Positions 1-6,635 of a DNA stretch of 14,431 nucleotides are shown piece after piece. Location of the stretch: NCBI GenBank assembly GCA_041666685.1, contig JBAYGJ010000024.1, positions 1-14,431 on the forward strand, given 5' to 3'. This DNA is from JBAYGJ01 sp041666685 (lineage in GTDB: Bacteria; Patescibacteriota; Patescibacteriia; UBA10025; JAHIVO01). Every line of letters begins with the position of its first letter. Position 1 is the first letter of the stretch. The position numbers were made by a program, and so were the translations under genes. A model generated the notes under the pieces. The model made no database searches and was not told where the DNA came from. It saw only the letters and a program-made list of their open reading frames with translations.

Positions 1-909
1 CTGTCGTATTTCGACATTTTTGACTATCCATTGACCCCGATGGAGATTTGGAAATGGCTGTATGTCGGTGATCAGGCTGAAATACCGGAATTAAAAGAAG
101 TGATGTTATTTGATGTCATGACGCTGTGCCAGGAGAGCGCGTGGCTGAAAAATCACATTGAGGAGCAGGACGGATTTTATTTTTTAAAAGGCAGGAAAGG
201 TATTGTCACTATCCGCCAGCAGCGGTATCTCTGGGCAGAGGATAAATTCCACCGGGCGATGAAAGTAATCAAGTGGCTGCGCTGGGTGCCGTTCGTCCGG
301 ATGATCGGCGTCTGCAATACGCTGGCCTACAACAACAGCCGCCGGGGCGGGGACATCGACCTGTTTGTCATCACCAGCCGACATCGGACATGGCAGGTCA
401 GGTTCTGGGTGAACAGTATATTGAAACTGTTACGACTGCGTCCTACTGCGGAGAATACTCAGGATAAACTGTGCTCGTCTTTTTTTGTGGACATTGACCA
501 TGTGTATCTGGAGAAGCTGGCAATCCAGGATGACATCTATTTGCCGTACTGGGTGACGCAGGTGTATCCGGTGTATGATGAAGGCGCGTATACAACTTTT
601 GTTCAGGCGAATGAATGGGTCCGGCAGGCTTTGCCGAACTGGCTACCTATCGAGCCGGTTGGCCGCCGTCAGGTGAAAGCCTATCGATGGGCAAAGAGAA
701 TGAAAGAATTGTTTTTCTTTTTTTTACCGGAGAGCCTTTTCCGGGCATGGCAACAAAAGATCATGCCTGAGAACTTGCGGGCCATGGCGAATAAAGATAC
801 GCGGGTGGTGGTGAATGATTCCGTGCTGAAATTCCATGATACGGACCGGAGGCAGTCTTTTCTGGAACAGTGGAGGGTAAGAAAGGGAGAAGCGTTGAAG
901 GTTACGTGA
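1..909 (+). CDS. Nucleotidyltransferase-like protein, 5'-truncated by window edge
   Basis: The reading frame is open from base 1 (LSYFDIFDYPLT...) to a TGA at 907-909, giving 302 visible codons. The true start lies upstream; the TTG at 31 is not a convincing start because the conserved-looking N-terminus is already running. Visible residues 115-121 (R-G-G-D-I-D-L) follow the pol-beta superfamily nucleotidyltransferase pattern of a Gly pair before DxD, with D118 and D120 as likely metal ligands and the strand LFVIT after them. An N-terminal helical part and a basic C-terminal part (FFFFLPESLFRAWQQ) flank this core. Proteins of this type are frequent in CPR genomes near polysaccharide genes, and the next gene is an O-antigen-ligase-like protein. 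The nucleotide donor and acceptor cannot be read from the sequence. I am confident of the fold class, not of the substrate. Confidence 0.75.
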   Translation: MSYFDIFDYPLTPMEIWKWLYVGDQAEIPELKEVMLFDVMTLCQESAWLKNHIEEQDGFYFLKGRKGIVTIRQQRYLWAEDKFHRAMKVIKWLRWVPFVRMIGVCNTLAYNNSRRGGDIDLFVITSRHRTWQVRFWVNSILKLLRLRPTAENTQDKLCSSFFVDIDHVYLEKLAIQDDIYLPYWVTQVYPVYDEGAYTTFVQANEWVRQALPNWLPIEPVGRRQVKAYRWAKRMKELFFFFLPESLFRAWQQKIMPENLRAMANKDTRVVVNDSVLKFHDTDRRQSFLEQWRVRKGEALKVT

Positions 910-931
910 GAAATTGAGTCGCTCACATCAC

Positions 932-990
932 TGTCATTCCGGGCTTGACCCGGAATCTCAATGAGATCCTGAATCAAGTTCAGGATGACA
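932..990. repeat. 59-bp palindromic repeat with two nested hairpins (MITE/RPE-like)
   Basis: The element runs from TGTCAT (932-937) to ATGACA (985-990) and is an imperfect inverted repeat centred on base 961, with TCTCA/TGAGA at the centre. Each half contains its own perfect hairpin: ATTCCGGG (936-943) with CCCGGAAT (949-956), and ATCCTGAA (966-973) with TTCAGGAT (979-986). Each has a 5-nt loop (CTTGA, TCAAG), and the loops are themselves complementary. Elements of the form TGTCATTCC...GGATGACA are widely dispersed in many bacterial genomes. It sits between the stop of the nucleotidyltransferase and the SD of the next gene. It could act as a transcript-stabilising or attenuating structure, but only its symmetry is directly visible. 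Confidence 0.8.
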
Positions 991-1034
991 ATAGGGGGAC
1001 GGCCATGCTCGGAGGATAATGAGGATAACGTCAT

Positions 1035-2372
1035 ATGAGAAAATTTGTAAGTAAATTGACTGAATACGGTTTTTACCTTTTTGTTTTTTTGTTGCCCTGG
1101 CAAACCCGTTGGATTTGGCGACTGGCACACCTCAACGGTAACGTCTGGGAGTATGGCAGCGGCAGCCTGTATGCGACCGACATTCTGCTTTTCGTACTGA
1201 TTTTTATTGGGATTTTTTTACGGCCCCAAAACAAGAAGACCTGCCTTCGGCCATTGTGGGTAGTTATTGGGGCATTTTTCCTGGTCTGCTTCATGTCCGT
1301 ACTCTGGTCTCAGGACAAGGGGATCAGCTGGTACGCAATCGTTCGGTTGGCTGAAGTCATCGGGCTGTTCTGGCTGGTACAGCGGATAGATTTTTCCTGG
1401 CCGAAACTCGGGTCAGCCATCGCTTCAGCCGGCGTGGTCCAGGCCGTCTTTGGCATTTACCAGTTTTTTACTCAGCAGGTCGTTGCCAGTACGTGGTTTG
1501 GGTTGGCCGCACATCAGCCGGGCCAACTGGGGGACTCGGTTATCGCCACGGTGGAGGGGAGGTACCTGCGCGCGTACGGCGCTTTCCCGCACCCAAACGT
1601 ACTGGGCGGTTTTCTCGTACTGTGCCTGCTGATCCTGATCGGTTTCCTTTTTACCTTATACACTGACCGTAAGGCTAACCTGGGGAAAATATTACTGGCG
1701 GTTTTTTCACTGATTGTCGTTTCCTATGGATTGATCCTGACGTTTTCCCGGTCAGCCTGGCTGGCTTTTGGGATTGCGTTTGCGTGTCTCTTTTCAGTAA
1801 GCCTCTGGCACCGTCACCGTTATCGGCTGACGTTGTTGATAGAGGTGGCCAGCTGGATGATTATTCTCATACTTATGACCGTGGCCCTGGTACCGGATAT
1901 TTGGGTGACCAGGCTGGAAGCGACGGCGCCATTGGAACTGCAATCAATCGACCAACGGGCGAATTATTACGTCCAGGCGCGTGACCTGTTCCTGGATCAT
2001 TGGTACCAGGGGGTCGGCCTGGGCGATTATACTGGCGCTTTGTATGACCGGGACACGACCAGGGCCGTCTGGGAGTATCAGCCGGTCCACAATATATACG
2101 CATTGGTTTCCACGGAGGCGGGATTGTTCGGCGGGCTGCTGTTCGTGGCTATTGCCATACAATTTTTTCAATTGATTGCGATGCAATTGCGCCGGGAATT
2201 TTCCAAACACAATTGGCTGATAGTGTGGGCGATCGTTTTTATCGCCGTACTGTTACTGGGCCTGTCCGACCATTATATCTGGACCCTGCCGTCCGGCATG
2301 TTTCTGTATTGGCTAGCCTTGGCTGTCTGGGCCAAACGGTTTGACCAAATCGCCTGCGGAAACCAGTCTTGA
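1035..2372 (+). CDS. O-antigen ligase / polymerase-like membrane protein (Wzy_C family)
   Basis: A 445-residue polytopic membrane protein with about 10-12 hydrophobic segments, starting with YGFYLFVFLLPW. Family signatures are visible: the GAFPHPNVLGGFL segment, a TFSRSAWLA segment at the start of a membrane helix (about residue 235), and GVGLGDYT followed by PVHNIYAL. H352 of that last motif is equivalent to the conserved periplasmic His of WaaL/Wzy-type enzymes. Such proteins transfer or polymerise undecaprenyl-linked glycans on the outer face of the cytoplasmic membrane. Whether this one is a ligase, polymerase or protein glycosyltransferase cannot be told from sequence. The ATG at 1035 is preceded by GAGGA (1021-1025, 9-nt spacing), with a stronger GGAGG further up at 1011-1015. 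The -35 box of the groES promoter overlaps its stop codon. Confidence 0.85.
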   Translation: MRKFVSKLTEYGFYLFVFLLPWQTRWIWRLAHLNGNVWEYGSGSLYATDILLFVLIFIGIFLRPQNKKTCLRPLWVVIGAFFLVCFMSVLWSQDKGISWYAIVRLAEVIGLFWLVQRIDFSWPKLGSAIASAGVVQAVFGIYQFFTQQVVASTWFGLAAHQPGQLGDSVIATVEGRYLRAYGAFPHPNVLGGFLVLCLLILIGFLFTLYTDRKANLGKILLAVFSLIVVSYGLILTFSRSAWLAFGIAFACLFSVSLWHRHRYRLTLLIEVASWMIILILMTVALVPDIWVTRLEATAPLELQSIDQRANYYVQARDLFLDHWYQGVGLGDYTGALYDRDTTRAVWEYQPVHNIYALVSTEAGLFGGLLFVAIAIQFFQLIAMQLRREFSKHNWLIVWAIVFIAVLLLGLSDHYIWTLPSGMFLYWLALAVWAKRFDQIACGNQS

Positions 2373-2397
2373 CACTCTAAAAGGCTTTATATACAAT
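2369..2397 (+). promoter_or_regulatory. groES-groEL promoter (sigma-70 type)
   Basis: TTGACA (2369-2374), a 17-nt spacer and TACAAT (2392-2397) match the vegetative consensus at 11 of 12 positions. The -35 box overlaps the TGA of the upstream gene. The predicted transcription start is near 2404, only a few bases before the CIRCE operator, which is the usual arrangement for HrcA repression. Confidence 0.8.
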
Positions 2398-2410
2398 AGA
2401 AATTACCCAC

Positions 2411-2437
2411 TTAGCACTCTTTGTGATAGAGTGCTAA
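2411..2437. promoter_or_regulatory. CIRCE operator (HrcA binding site)
   Basis: TTAGCACTC (2411-2419), a 9-nt spacer and GAGTGCTAA (2429-2437) form the perfect CIRCE inverted repeat. It lies just downstream of the predicted transcription start and 59 bp before the groES start codon. By established knowledge HrcA binds here and represses the chaperonin operon until heat stress. hrcA itself is not in this window. Confidence 0.97.
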
Positions 2438-2454
2438 TTTAAACGGGAAATAGA

Positions 2455-2466
2455 GCTTATATAAGC
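2455..2466. promoter_or_regulatory. 12-bp perfect palindrome in groES leader
   Basis: GCTTATATAAGC is a perfect palindrome between the CIRCE element and the groES start. It could be a second protein-binding site or a small hairpin in the leader. No known operator is recognised, so the functional call is weak. Confidence 0.35.
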
Positions 2467-2496
2467 ATAATTAATCAGTAACGTAAAAAAACGAAT

Positions 2497-2775
2497 ATGA
2501 AACTTACCCCACTTGGCGATCGGATTATCGTCAAAGCCGTGACCGAGGAAGAGGTCACAAAGTCAGGAATTGTATTGCCTGATACCGTCGAGAAAGAGAA
2601 AAAAGAAGAAGGCGAAATTATCGCCATCGGTGAAGGTGAAAAAGTGAAAAAGCTCGGCCTGAAACAGGGTGACCGGGTGATCTTCGGGAAGTACTCCGGT
2701 GAAGAAGTGAAAATTGAAGAAGTGGAATACAAAGTCCTCAAAGAAGAGGATGTGTTAGCGAAAGTCGAGAAATAG
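2497..2775 (+). CDS. groES: Co-chaperonin GroES (Hsp10)
   Basis: A 92-residue protein, close to the usual 94-100. It forms the heptameric lid of the GroEL folding chamber in the cytoplasm. The N-terminus TPLGDRIIVK is the family signature. Residues about 16-32 (EEVTKSGIVLPDT) are the mobile loop that contacts GroEL through the hydrophobic I-V-L tripeptide. The motif GDRVIFGKYSGEEV lies near residue 57, and the C-terminus EEDVLAKVEK is typical. It is the first gene of the CIRCE-controlled operon, with groEL 61 bp downstream. There is no SD; the leader before the ATG is A-rich (AAAAAAACGAAT), so initiation probably relies on an unstructured leader. Stop is TAG. Confidence 0.98.
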   Translation: MKLTPLGDRIIVKAVTEEEVTKSGIVLPDTVEKEKKEEGEIIAIGEGEKVKKLGLKQGDRVIFGKYSGEEVKIEEVEYKVLKEEDVLAKVEK

Positions 2776-2836
2776 CCGATTAGTACGTTTTAAAAACGAA
2801 TTAAACAATTTAACTTTTTAAACATCCAACAATCGT

Positions 2837-4489
2837 ATGGCAAAGCAAATATTATTCGATGAAAAAGCCCGCGCTATGATCAAGAGAGGCGTGGACAAAC
2901 TGGCAGACGCGGTGAAAGTGACTCTCGGGCCAAAAGGGCGCAACGTCGTTTTGGATAAGGGTTTCGGCGCTCCGACCATCACCAATGACGGCGTGACTAT
3001 CGCCAAGGAAATTGATCTGGAGGACAAGTTTGAGAATGTCGGCGCTCAGATCGTGCAGGAAGTCGCCTCAAAGACCAATGACGTCGCCGGTGACGGTACG
3101 ACTACGGCCACGTTGCTTGCACAGAGCATGGTGGCGGAAGGTTTCAAGAACGTTGCTGCCGGCGCCAACCCGATGGTCATCAAACGTGGCATTGAAAAAG
3201 GCGTCAGGCAGATTATTGAAGAGCTGAAAGCCATTTCCAAGCCGGTCAAGACCAATGCGGAAATCGCCCAGGTCGGCACCATTTCATCCCAAGACCCGGA
3301 AGTCGGCAAGCTGATCGCTGAAGTGATGGAAAAAGTCGGCAAGGACGGCGTGGCCACAGTGGAGGAATCGCAGACATTTGGCCTGTCCAAAGAAGTCGTC
3401 GAGGGCATGCAATTTGATAAGGGATACGTTTCTCCATACATGGTCACCAGTGCAGAGCGCATGGAAGCCGAGTACAAGGATCCGCATATCCTCATCACGG
3501 ACAAGAAAGTTTCCGCACTGAGCGAAATCCTGCCGTTGCTGGAGAAGCTGGCACAGTCCGGGACCAAGGAAATCGTCGTAATCGCCGATGAGGTGGAAGG
3601 TGAAGCACTGGCTACGTTTGTGGTCAACAAGATCCGCGGCACATTCAATGTTTTGGCCGTGAAAGCGCCAGGGTTTGGGGACCGCCGCAAAGAAATGCTC
3701 CAGGACATCGCCATCCTGACCGGCGGCAAGGTCATCTCAGAGGATGTCGGCTTGAAGATGGAGAATACCACTGTCGATATGCTGGGCCGGGCAAGCCGTG
3801 TCGTCGCTACCAAAGAAACGACCACTATTGTCGGTGGCAAGGGAGATGCGTCAGCCATCAAAGACCGCGTTGCTCAGATCAAGAAAGAGATCAAAGATTC
3901 TACGTCTGATTTTGATAAGGAAAAGCTGCAGGAGCGTCTCGGCAAGTTGGCTGGCGGCGTAGCCGTCATCAAAGTCGGCGCTGCGACGGAAACAGAATTA
4001 AAGGAAAAAAAACACCGGATAGAGGATGCGTTGCATGCCACCCGGGCGGCCGTTGAGGAAGGAATCGTCCCCGGCGGCGGAGTTGCCTTGATCCGCGCCA
4101 TGCATGTATTGGATACAATGAATGTCACTGGTGACGAAAAGATCGGCGTGAATATTCTTCGGCGCGCGCTCGAGGAGCCGGTCCGCCAGATTGCCATCAA
4201 TGCCGGAAAAGAAGGGTCAGTGGTTGTTGAAGAGGTGAAGAAACTGAAAGGCAGCCATGGATATAATGCTGAAACCGACGAGTATATTGATCTGGTGGCA
4301 GCTGGGATTGTCGACCCGACCAAAGTTACCCGTTCAGCTTTGCAGAATGCCGCATCGGCCGCTGCCATGTTATTGACCACAGAGGCCGTAGTCACTGACC
4401 TGCCTGAGAAGAAAGAAGGCGGTATGCCAGGAATGGGCGGCGGTATGCCAGGAATGGGCGGTATGGGTGGGATGGACATGGGAATGTAA
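2837..4489 (+). CDS. groEL: Chaperonin GroEL (Hsp60)
   Basis: A 550-residue ATP-dependent chaperonin, full length for the family, that forms a double-ring folding chamber with GroES. Visible landmarks are TLGPKGRNVVLD (29-40), the ATP-site motif TNDGVTIAKEI (D51), GDGTTTAT (85-92, D86), the apical-domain core around EIVVIADEVEGEAL, and the equatorial signature ALHATRAAVEEGIVPGGG, with the catalytic Asp in the segment before it. The C-terminus is the Gly-Gly-Met-rich tail that projects into the chamber; here it contains a perfect 21-bp tandem duplication. The start has no SD and the 61-bp gap after groES is AT-rich with a small CGTTTT/AAAACG hairpin at 2786-2798. It is co-transcribed with groES from the CIRCE promoter. 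Confidence 0.98.
   Translation: MAKQILFDEKARAMIKRGVDKLADAVKVTLGPKGRNVVLDKGFGAPTITNDGVTIAKEIDLEDKFENVGAQIVQEVASKTNDVAGDGTTTATLLAQSMVAEGFKNVAAGANPMVIKRGIEKGVRQIIEELKAISKPVKTNAEIAQVGTISSQDPEVGKLIAEVMEKVGKDGVATVEESQTFGLSKEVVEGMQFDKGYVSPYMVTSAERMEAEYKDPHILITDKKVSALSEILPLLEKLAQSGTKEIVVIADEVEGEALATFVVNKIRGTFNVLAVKAPGFGDRRKEMLQDIAILTGGKVISEDVGLKMENTTVDMLGRASRVVATKETTTIVGGKGDASAIKDRVAQIKKEIKDSTSDFDKEKLQERLGKLAGGVAVIKVGAATETELKEKKHRIEDALHATRAAVEEGIVPGGGVALIRAMHVLDTMNVTGDEKIGVNILRRALEEPVRQIAINAGKEGSVVVEEVKKLKGSHGYNAETDEYIDLVAAGIVDPTKVTRSALQNAASAAAMLLTTEAVVTDLPEKKEGGMPGMGGGMPGMGGMGGMDMGM
4418..4459 (+). repeat. Perfect 21-bp tandem duplication in groEL 3' end
   Basis: Bases 4418-4438 and 4439-4459 are identical. 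Each encodes the heptad G-G-M-P-G-M-G, followed by a shorter GGMGGM remnant. This is a recent in-frame expansion of the GGM tail. Tail length is known to vary among chaperonins and affects chamber properties, so the change is probably tolerated. Confidence 0.9.
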
Positions 4490-4493
4490 GAAT

Positions 4494-4574
4494 TATGAAG
4501 GGACACCTTCGGTTTCCCTTCATCGCTACCTTTCCCTGCCTCGCCTCGGGTCCCCGAGACCCGTAGGCTCGGCA
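4494..4574. repeat. Noncoding repeat, copy A
   Basis: Copy A of a two-copy repeat. It starts 5 bases after the groEL stop with TATGAAGGGACACCTTCGG (4494-4512), continues with TCATCGCTACCTTTCCC (4520-4536), and ends with a GC-rich block around CCTCGGGTCCCCGAGACCCGT. The first block folds back on itself: ATGAAGGG (4495-4502) pairs with CCCTTCAT (4516-4523). The last block contains CTCGG/CCGAG (4545-4558). Together with copy B and the terminator, it fills the gene-free stretch 4490-4828. No ORF with coding character is seen here. Confidence 0.7.
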
Positions 4575-4611
4575 CATAACATTATTGCCTGCTCTTTCTA
4601 TATATAAAAAC

Positions 4612-4640
4612 AAAGACCCCGGTGCAAGCCGGGGTTTTTG
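4612..4640 (+). terminator. groEL operon terminator (possibly bidirectional)
   Basis: ACCCCGG (4616-4622) pairs with CCGGGGT (4629-4635) around the loop TGCAAG, followed by TTTTTG. On the minus strand the same stem is followed by a T-rich run (TCTTTGTTTTTATATA), so it may also stop leftward transcription. Confidence 0.9.
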
Positions 4641-4646
4641 TTGTCC

Positions 4647-4760
4647 TATGAAGGGACACCTTCGGCTCGTCCTTCCTTGTGGTCTGGACTTCGTCCTCAT
4701 CACTCCCTTTCCCAAAGTTGAATCGCTCGGCCCGGGACCTTATAACCCGTGGCCTCGCGA
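4647..4760. repeat. Noncoding repeat, copy B
   Basis: Direct-orientation second copy of the repeat seen at 4494. It shares the identical 19-bp start TATGAAGGGACACCTTCGG (4647-4665), a middle block TCATCACTCCCTTTCCC (4697-4713; 15 of 17 match copy A), and a similar end block (GGGACCTTATAACCCGT then GGCCTCGCG). It is longer than copy A through an insert around 4667-4696 that carries a GGAC-TTC-GTCC hairpin. In this copy GAAGGGAC (4650-4657) can pair with GTCCTTC (4669-4675) with one bulge, so the fold-back seen in copy A is kept with different bases. Confidence 0.7.
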
Positions 4761-4770
4761 TGATTAAGAA

Positions 4771-4803
4771 GAAATAAAAACCCGTCGGCATGAGACCGAC
4801 GGG
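4771..4803 (-). terminator. Terminator of the UbiA-like gene
   Basis: On the minus strand CCCGTCGG (4803-4796) pairs with CCGACGGG (4788-4781), followed by TTTTTATTTC. It lies 25 bp past the stop of the minus-strand UbiA-like gene. A smaller stem GTGTC/GACAC (4811-4827) sits between the stop and this terminator. Confidence 0.9.
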
Positions 4804-4828
4804 CGATAGGGTGTCATTTAACGACACG

Positions 4829-5674
4829 TTAGTATAGAGTGGCGCGGAGAGCCAGCGTGGAGGCCATTAGGGACAGCATGCCTATGTCGATCAAACGGTA
4901 ACGGTGGAATGCATGTACATCCCTCAGGAGGTATCGGATATACCTGCCGAGGAAGTACATACTGAAAAGGTATGGCACATAAATCAGTGTTGCTGAAATC
5001 GAGTGCGGTTGGGCTAACTGCAACAGTCCGCCAGCCAGGCAGAGTATGGCGATACCCAGCAGTCCGCCGGCGATACGCTGGCAAGTATTGATACCAAGCG
5101 ACATCACCATGGTGAACCGTTTTCCGTGGTTAGCGTCCCGATCTTCGATGTCTTTCAGTATTTCCCGGGCAAAGTATGTGCAAAATATCGCCGCCATCAG
5201 GAACGGTACGACGGGATGGAGACGATGGCCGGAATACCAGCCCATGACGATCGGTGTCACGCACACCAGTGCGATGGCCAGGTTCTTGAAAGGCCAGTAC
5301 TGGTCGAGAAATTCTGCGTACAGCAGGATAATCAGGAAGTTAGCAATGGCAATCTGCGTGCAGAGGGCAGGTAGGGCTATGCCGGCGATCACGATTGAGC
5401 AGATAAACGCCGCGGTACCACAAGCTATCAAAACACCCGGATGTTTGATGATTATCGGATCGTACCATTTCTCGGCATAGAGCTTGTGCCGGCGTCCGTG
5501 GTGGAAGAGACTGGCGCCCAGACAGCTGAAGAACATGCTGATACCGGCGGCGACTTTCGGTTCGTTTAGCCATAGCGGTCCATTGGACAGTAGGGCGATC
5601 AGCCAGGTGCTCAAGCCGGCGATCAGGCACTGCTCGAGTCGCGTCACTTTATAAATCCATTTCAAGGAACTCAT
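4829..5674 (-). CDS. UbiA-family prenyltransferase-like membrane protein
   Basis: A 281-residue polytopic membrane protein with about eight hydrophobic segments. The second UbiA signature is clear: REILKDIEDRDANHGKRF at about 170-187, with D175, D178 and D180 as the expected Mg-diphosphate ligands. The segment LLYAEFLDQYWPFKNLAIALVCVTPIVMG matches the family's central loop. UbiA enzymes attach prenyl chains to aromatic or glycerol-phosphate acceptors in the membrane; the acceptor here is unknown. The first motif (NDxxDxxxD) is not recognisable: residues 58-66 read HHGRRHKLY instead. The start at 5674 is chosen because GGAGG lies 6 nt upstream. An in-frame ATG at 5701 would give 290 residues and falls at about +1 to +3 of the predicted transcript, so leaderless initiation there is possible. 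It is a single-gene unit divergent from the operon at 5850. Confidence 0.8.
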   Translation of the reverse strand: MSSLKWIYKVTRLEQCLIAGLSTWLIALLSNGPLWLNEPKVAAGISMFFSCLGASLFHHGRRHKLYAEKWYDPIIIKHPGVLIACGTAAFICSIVIAGIALPALCTQIAIANFLIILLYAEFLDQYWPFKNLAIALVCVTPIVMGWYSGHRLHPVVPFLMAAIFCTYFAREILKDIEDRDANHGKRFTMVMSLGINTCQRIAGGLLGIAILCLAGGLLQLAQPHSISATLIYVPYLFSMYFLGRYIRYLLRDVHAFHRYRLIDIGMLSLMASTLALRATLY

Positions 5675-5709
5675 GTTATTCCTCCGGTTTGACTTTTGCA
5701 TTTTTATGC

Positions 5710-5738
5710 ACTTTACGGGATATGGCCCTGGTTGTCAA
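5710..5738 (-). promoter_or_regulatory. Promoter of the UbiA-like gene
   Basis: On the minus strand TTGACA (5738-5733), a 17-nt spacer and TAAAGT (5715-5710) form a good sigma-70 promoter (perfect -35, 4 of 6 in the -10). The expected start of transcription is near 5703. The inverted repeat 5735-5762 overlaps the -35 box. Confidence 0.65.
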
Positions 5739-5762
5739 CCCTTCGGCGTAGATCAGGGTTGA
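5735..5762. promoter_or_regulatory. Inverted repeat 1 (candidate operator)
   Basis: TCAACCCT (5735-5742) and AGGGTTGA (5755-5762) are perfect 8-bp arms around a 12-nt spacer. The site overlaps the -35 box of the leftward UbiA-like promoter and lies upstream of the rightward promoter at 5787. The arms and part of the spacer (CGTA, then CAGGGT) resemble the repeat at 9190-9216. A transcription-factor site is inferred; no known operator is recognised. Confidence 0.5.
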
Positions 5763-5786
5763 TACTGAGTTTTATCGAAGTATCAA
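5759..5786. promoter_or_regulatory. Inverted repeat 2 (candidate operator)
   Basis: TTGATACT (5759-5766) and AGTATCAA (5779-5786) are perfect 8-bp arms around a 12-nt spacer. It shares TTGA with the right arm of the preceding repeat (centre-to-centre 24 bp) and abuts the -35 of the rightward promoter. The pattern TTGAnnCT / AGnnTCAA also fits the repeat at 9190. Confidence 0.5.
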
Positions 5787-5815
5787 TTGGATTTTTTTAA
5801 GCGATGACGTATACT
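5787..5815 (+). promoter_or_regulatory. Promoter of the membrane-protein operon
   Basis: TATACT (5810-5815) is a good -10 box. TTGGAT (5787-5792) at 17-nt spacing is a weak -35 (3 of 6). The predicted leader is about 28 nt and contains no SD. Confidence 0.5.
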
Positions 5816-5849
5816 ATAAACAGGTCTAGACAGTAAATATAAAAAACGT

Positions 5850-6326
5850 ATGCCAGACCAGGAGGCACACACCAACTACTCTTCCCCCAGCCATGACGTT
5901 GACGCGTCCATCGCGGGCAAGAGCCTGTTATTTTATTGGCGCTCGGGCTGGTTTTTCGTCATATTAGTCACTGCCGTCAAGTTTATCGGCATTGTATTGG
6001 CATTGAATCAGTACGTACGCTGGGGCTTGATGGCCGGCGTTTTTATCCTGTATGCCTGGTGGCTGGTGCGGCGCTTCCATACGGGTGTTTGGACCAGCGT
6101 AGCGGCCGGTATCATTATCGGAGTCCTGGCTGGGCTGATTATTACCGTTTTTGAGTTGATATGGTATCATGAATGGTGGTATATCATGAATTTTATCCGG
6201 CAACCCGTGTTATTGGGCGTGTTAGGTGGCGGGGTGGCCGGAGCACTGACGATAGTCATGAAAGTAGTCATGGATAAACAATCGTCGAAAGGAGGTGGAA
6301 TATATGGAAGAACAGAAACCCGTTAA
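5850..6326 (+). CDS. Hypothetical four-TM membrane protein
   Basis: A 158-residue protein I do not recognise. A polar N-terminus (1-30) is followed by four predicted membrane segments at about 34-52, 57-73, 83-105 and 119-140. The last is Gly-rich (LLGVLGGGVAGALTIVMKVV), and a short polar tail follows. There is no enzymatic motif. The ATG has no SD; the leader is A-rich (AAAAAACGT before the ATG), resembling the groES leader. The 3' end contains the SD of the following gene and overlaps it by 23 nt, so the two proteins are probably translationally coupled and may work together in the membrane. Regulation may involve the inverted repeats upstream. Confidence 0.75.
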   Translation: MPDQEAHTNYSSPSHDVDASIAGKSLLFYWRSGWFFVILVTAVKFIGIVLALNQYVRWGLMAGVFILYAWWLVRRFHTGVWTSVAAGIIIGVLAGLIITVFELIWYHEWWYIMNFIRQPVLLGVLGGGVAGALTIVMKVVMDKQSSKGGGIYGRTETR

Positions 6327-6612
6327 ACCAGCCGGCGCACAGGACAGCAACCTTATGGCTGCGCTCTCGTACGTGTGGGTATTGAGCATCATCATGTTGA
6401 TTTTGAAAAAAGATGATGAGTTCGTGAAATTCCACGCTAAGCAGGGATTGATTCTATTTTTGTTTTCATTTGTCGGGGTCATCCCATTCATCGGATGGGC
6501 GGTTTGGATTGTTGTCGTCATCGCCATGGTCTTTGGTTTTATAAAGGCGCTCTCAGGAGAACGTTTTAAAGTGCCGTTAGTCGGCGATTTGGCCGAGAAG
6601 ATACACATCTAA
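6304..6612 (+). CDS. DUF4870 family membrane protein
   Basis: A 102-residue small membrane protein. The conserved block LMAALSYVWVLSIIMLILKKDDEFVKFHAKQGLILFLFSF (17-56) is typical of DUF4870, with the FHAKQG element between the first two membrane segments and an amphipathic C-terminus (GERFKVPLVGDLAEKI). The function of the family is not established. The ATG at 6304 is chosen over the in-frame GTG at 6295 because a strong SD, AAAGGAGG (6288-6295), sits 8 nt before it. That SD lies inside the upstream gene. An intrinsic terminator follows 30 bp after the stop. Confidence 0.88.
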   Translation: MEEQKPVKPAGAQDSNLMAALSYVWVLSIIMLILKKDDEFVKFHAKQGLILFLFSFVGVIPFIGWAVWIVVVIAMVFGFIKALSGERFKVPLVGDLAEKIHI

Positions 6613-6635
6613 TCCGGCATATTTTAGATACAAAC

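Noticed and set aside
681..1130. 149-aa minus-strand ORF containing IPGQARNDSD
   Set aside because: It runs through the palindromic repeat and over the ends of two real genes. That peptide is the well-known false translation of this repeat type, and there is no SD or promoter.
3046..3861. 271-aa ORF antisense to groEL
   Set aside because: It lies wholly inside groEL, has low-complexity Ser/Thr/Ala content and is a typical antisense shadow of a codon-biased gene.
4684..4706. Minus-strand GATGAG...GACGAA resembling a hammerhead ribozyme core
   Set aside because: The core CUGAUGA is not matched, and the GAAA, stem I/III and cleavage-site elements are absent. It is a simple GGAC-GAA-GTCC hairpin within repeat copy B.
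3874..4827. Minus-strand ORFs over the groEL tail and the intergenic repeats
   Set aside because: Their shared peptide (GKGSDE...KVSLH) only reflects the two copies of the noncoding repeat, and they run through terminator hairpins.
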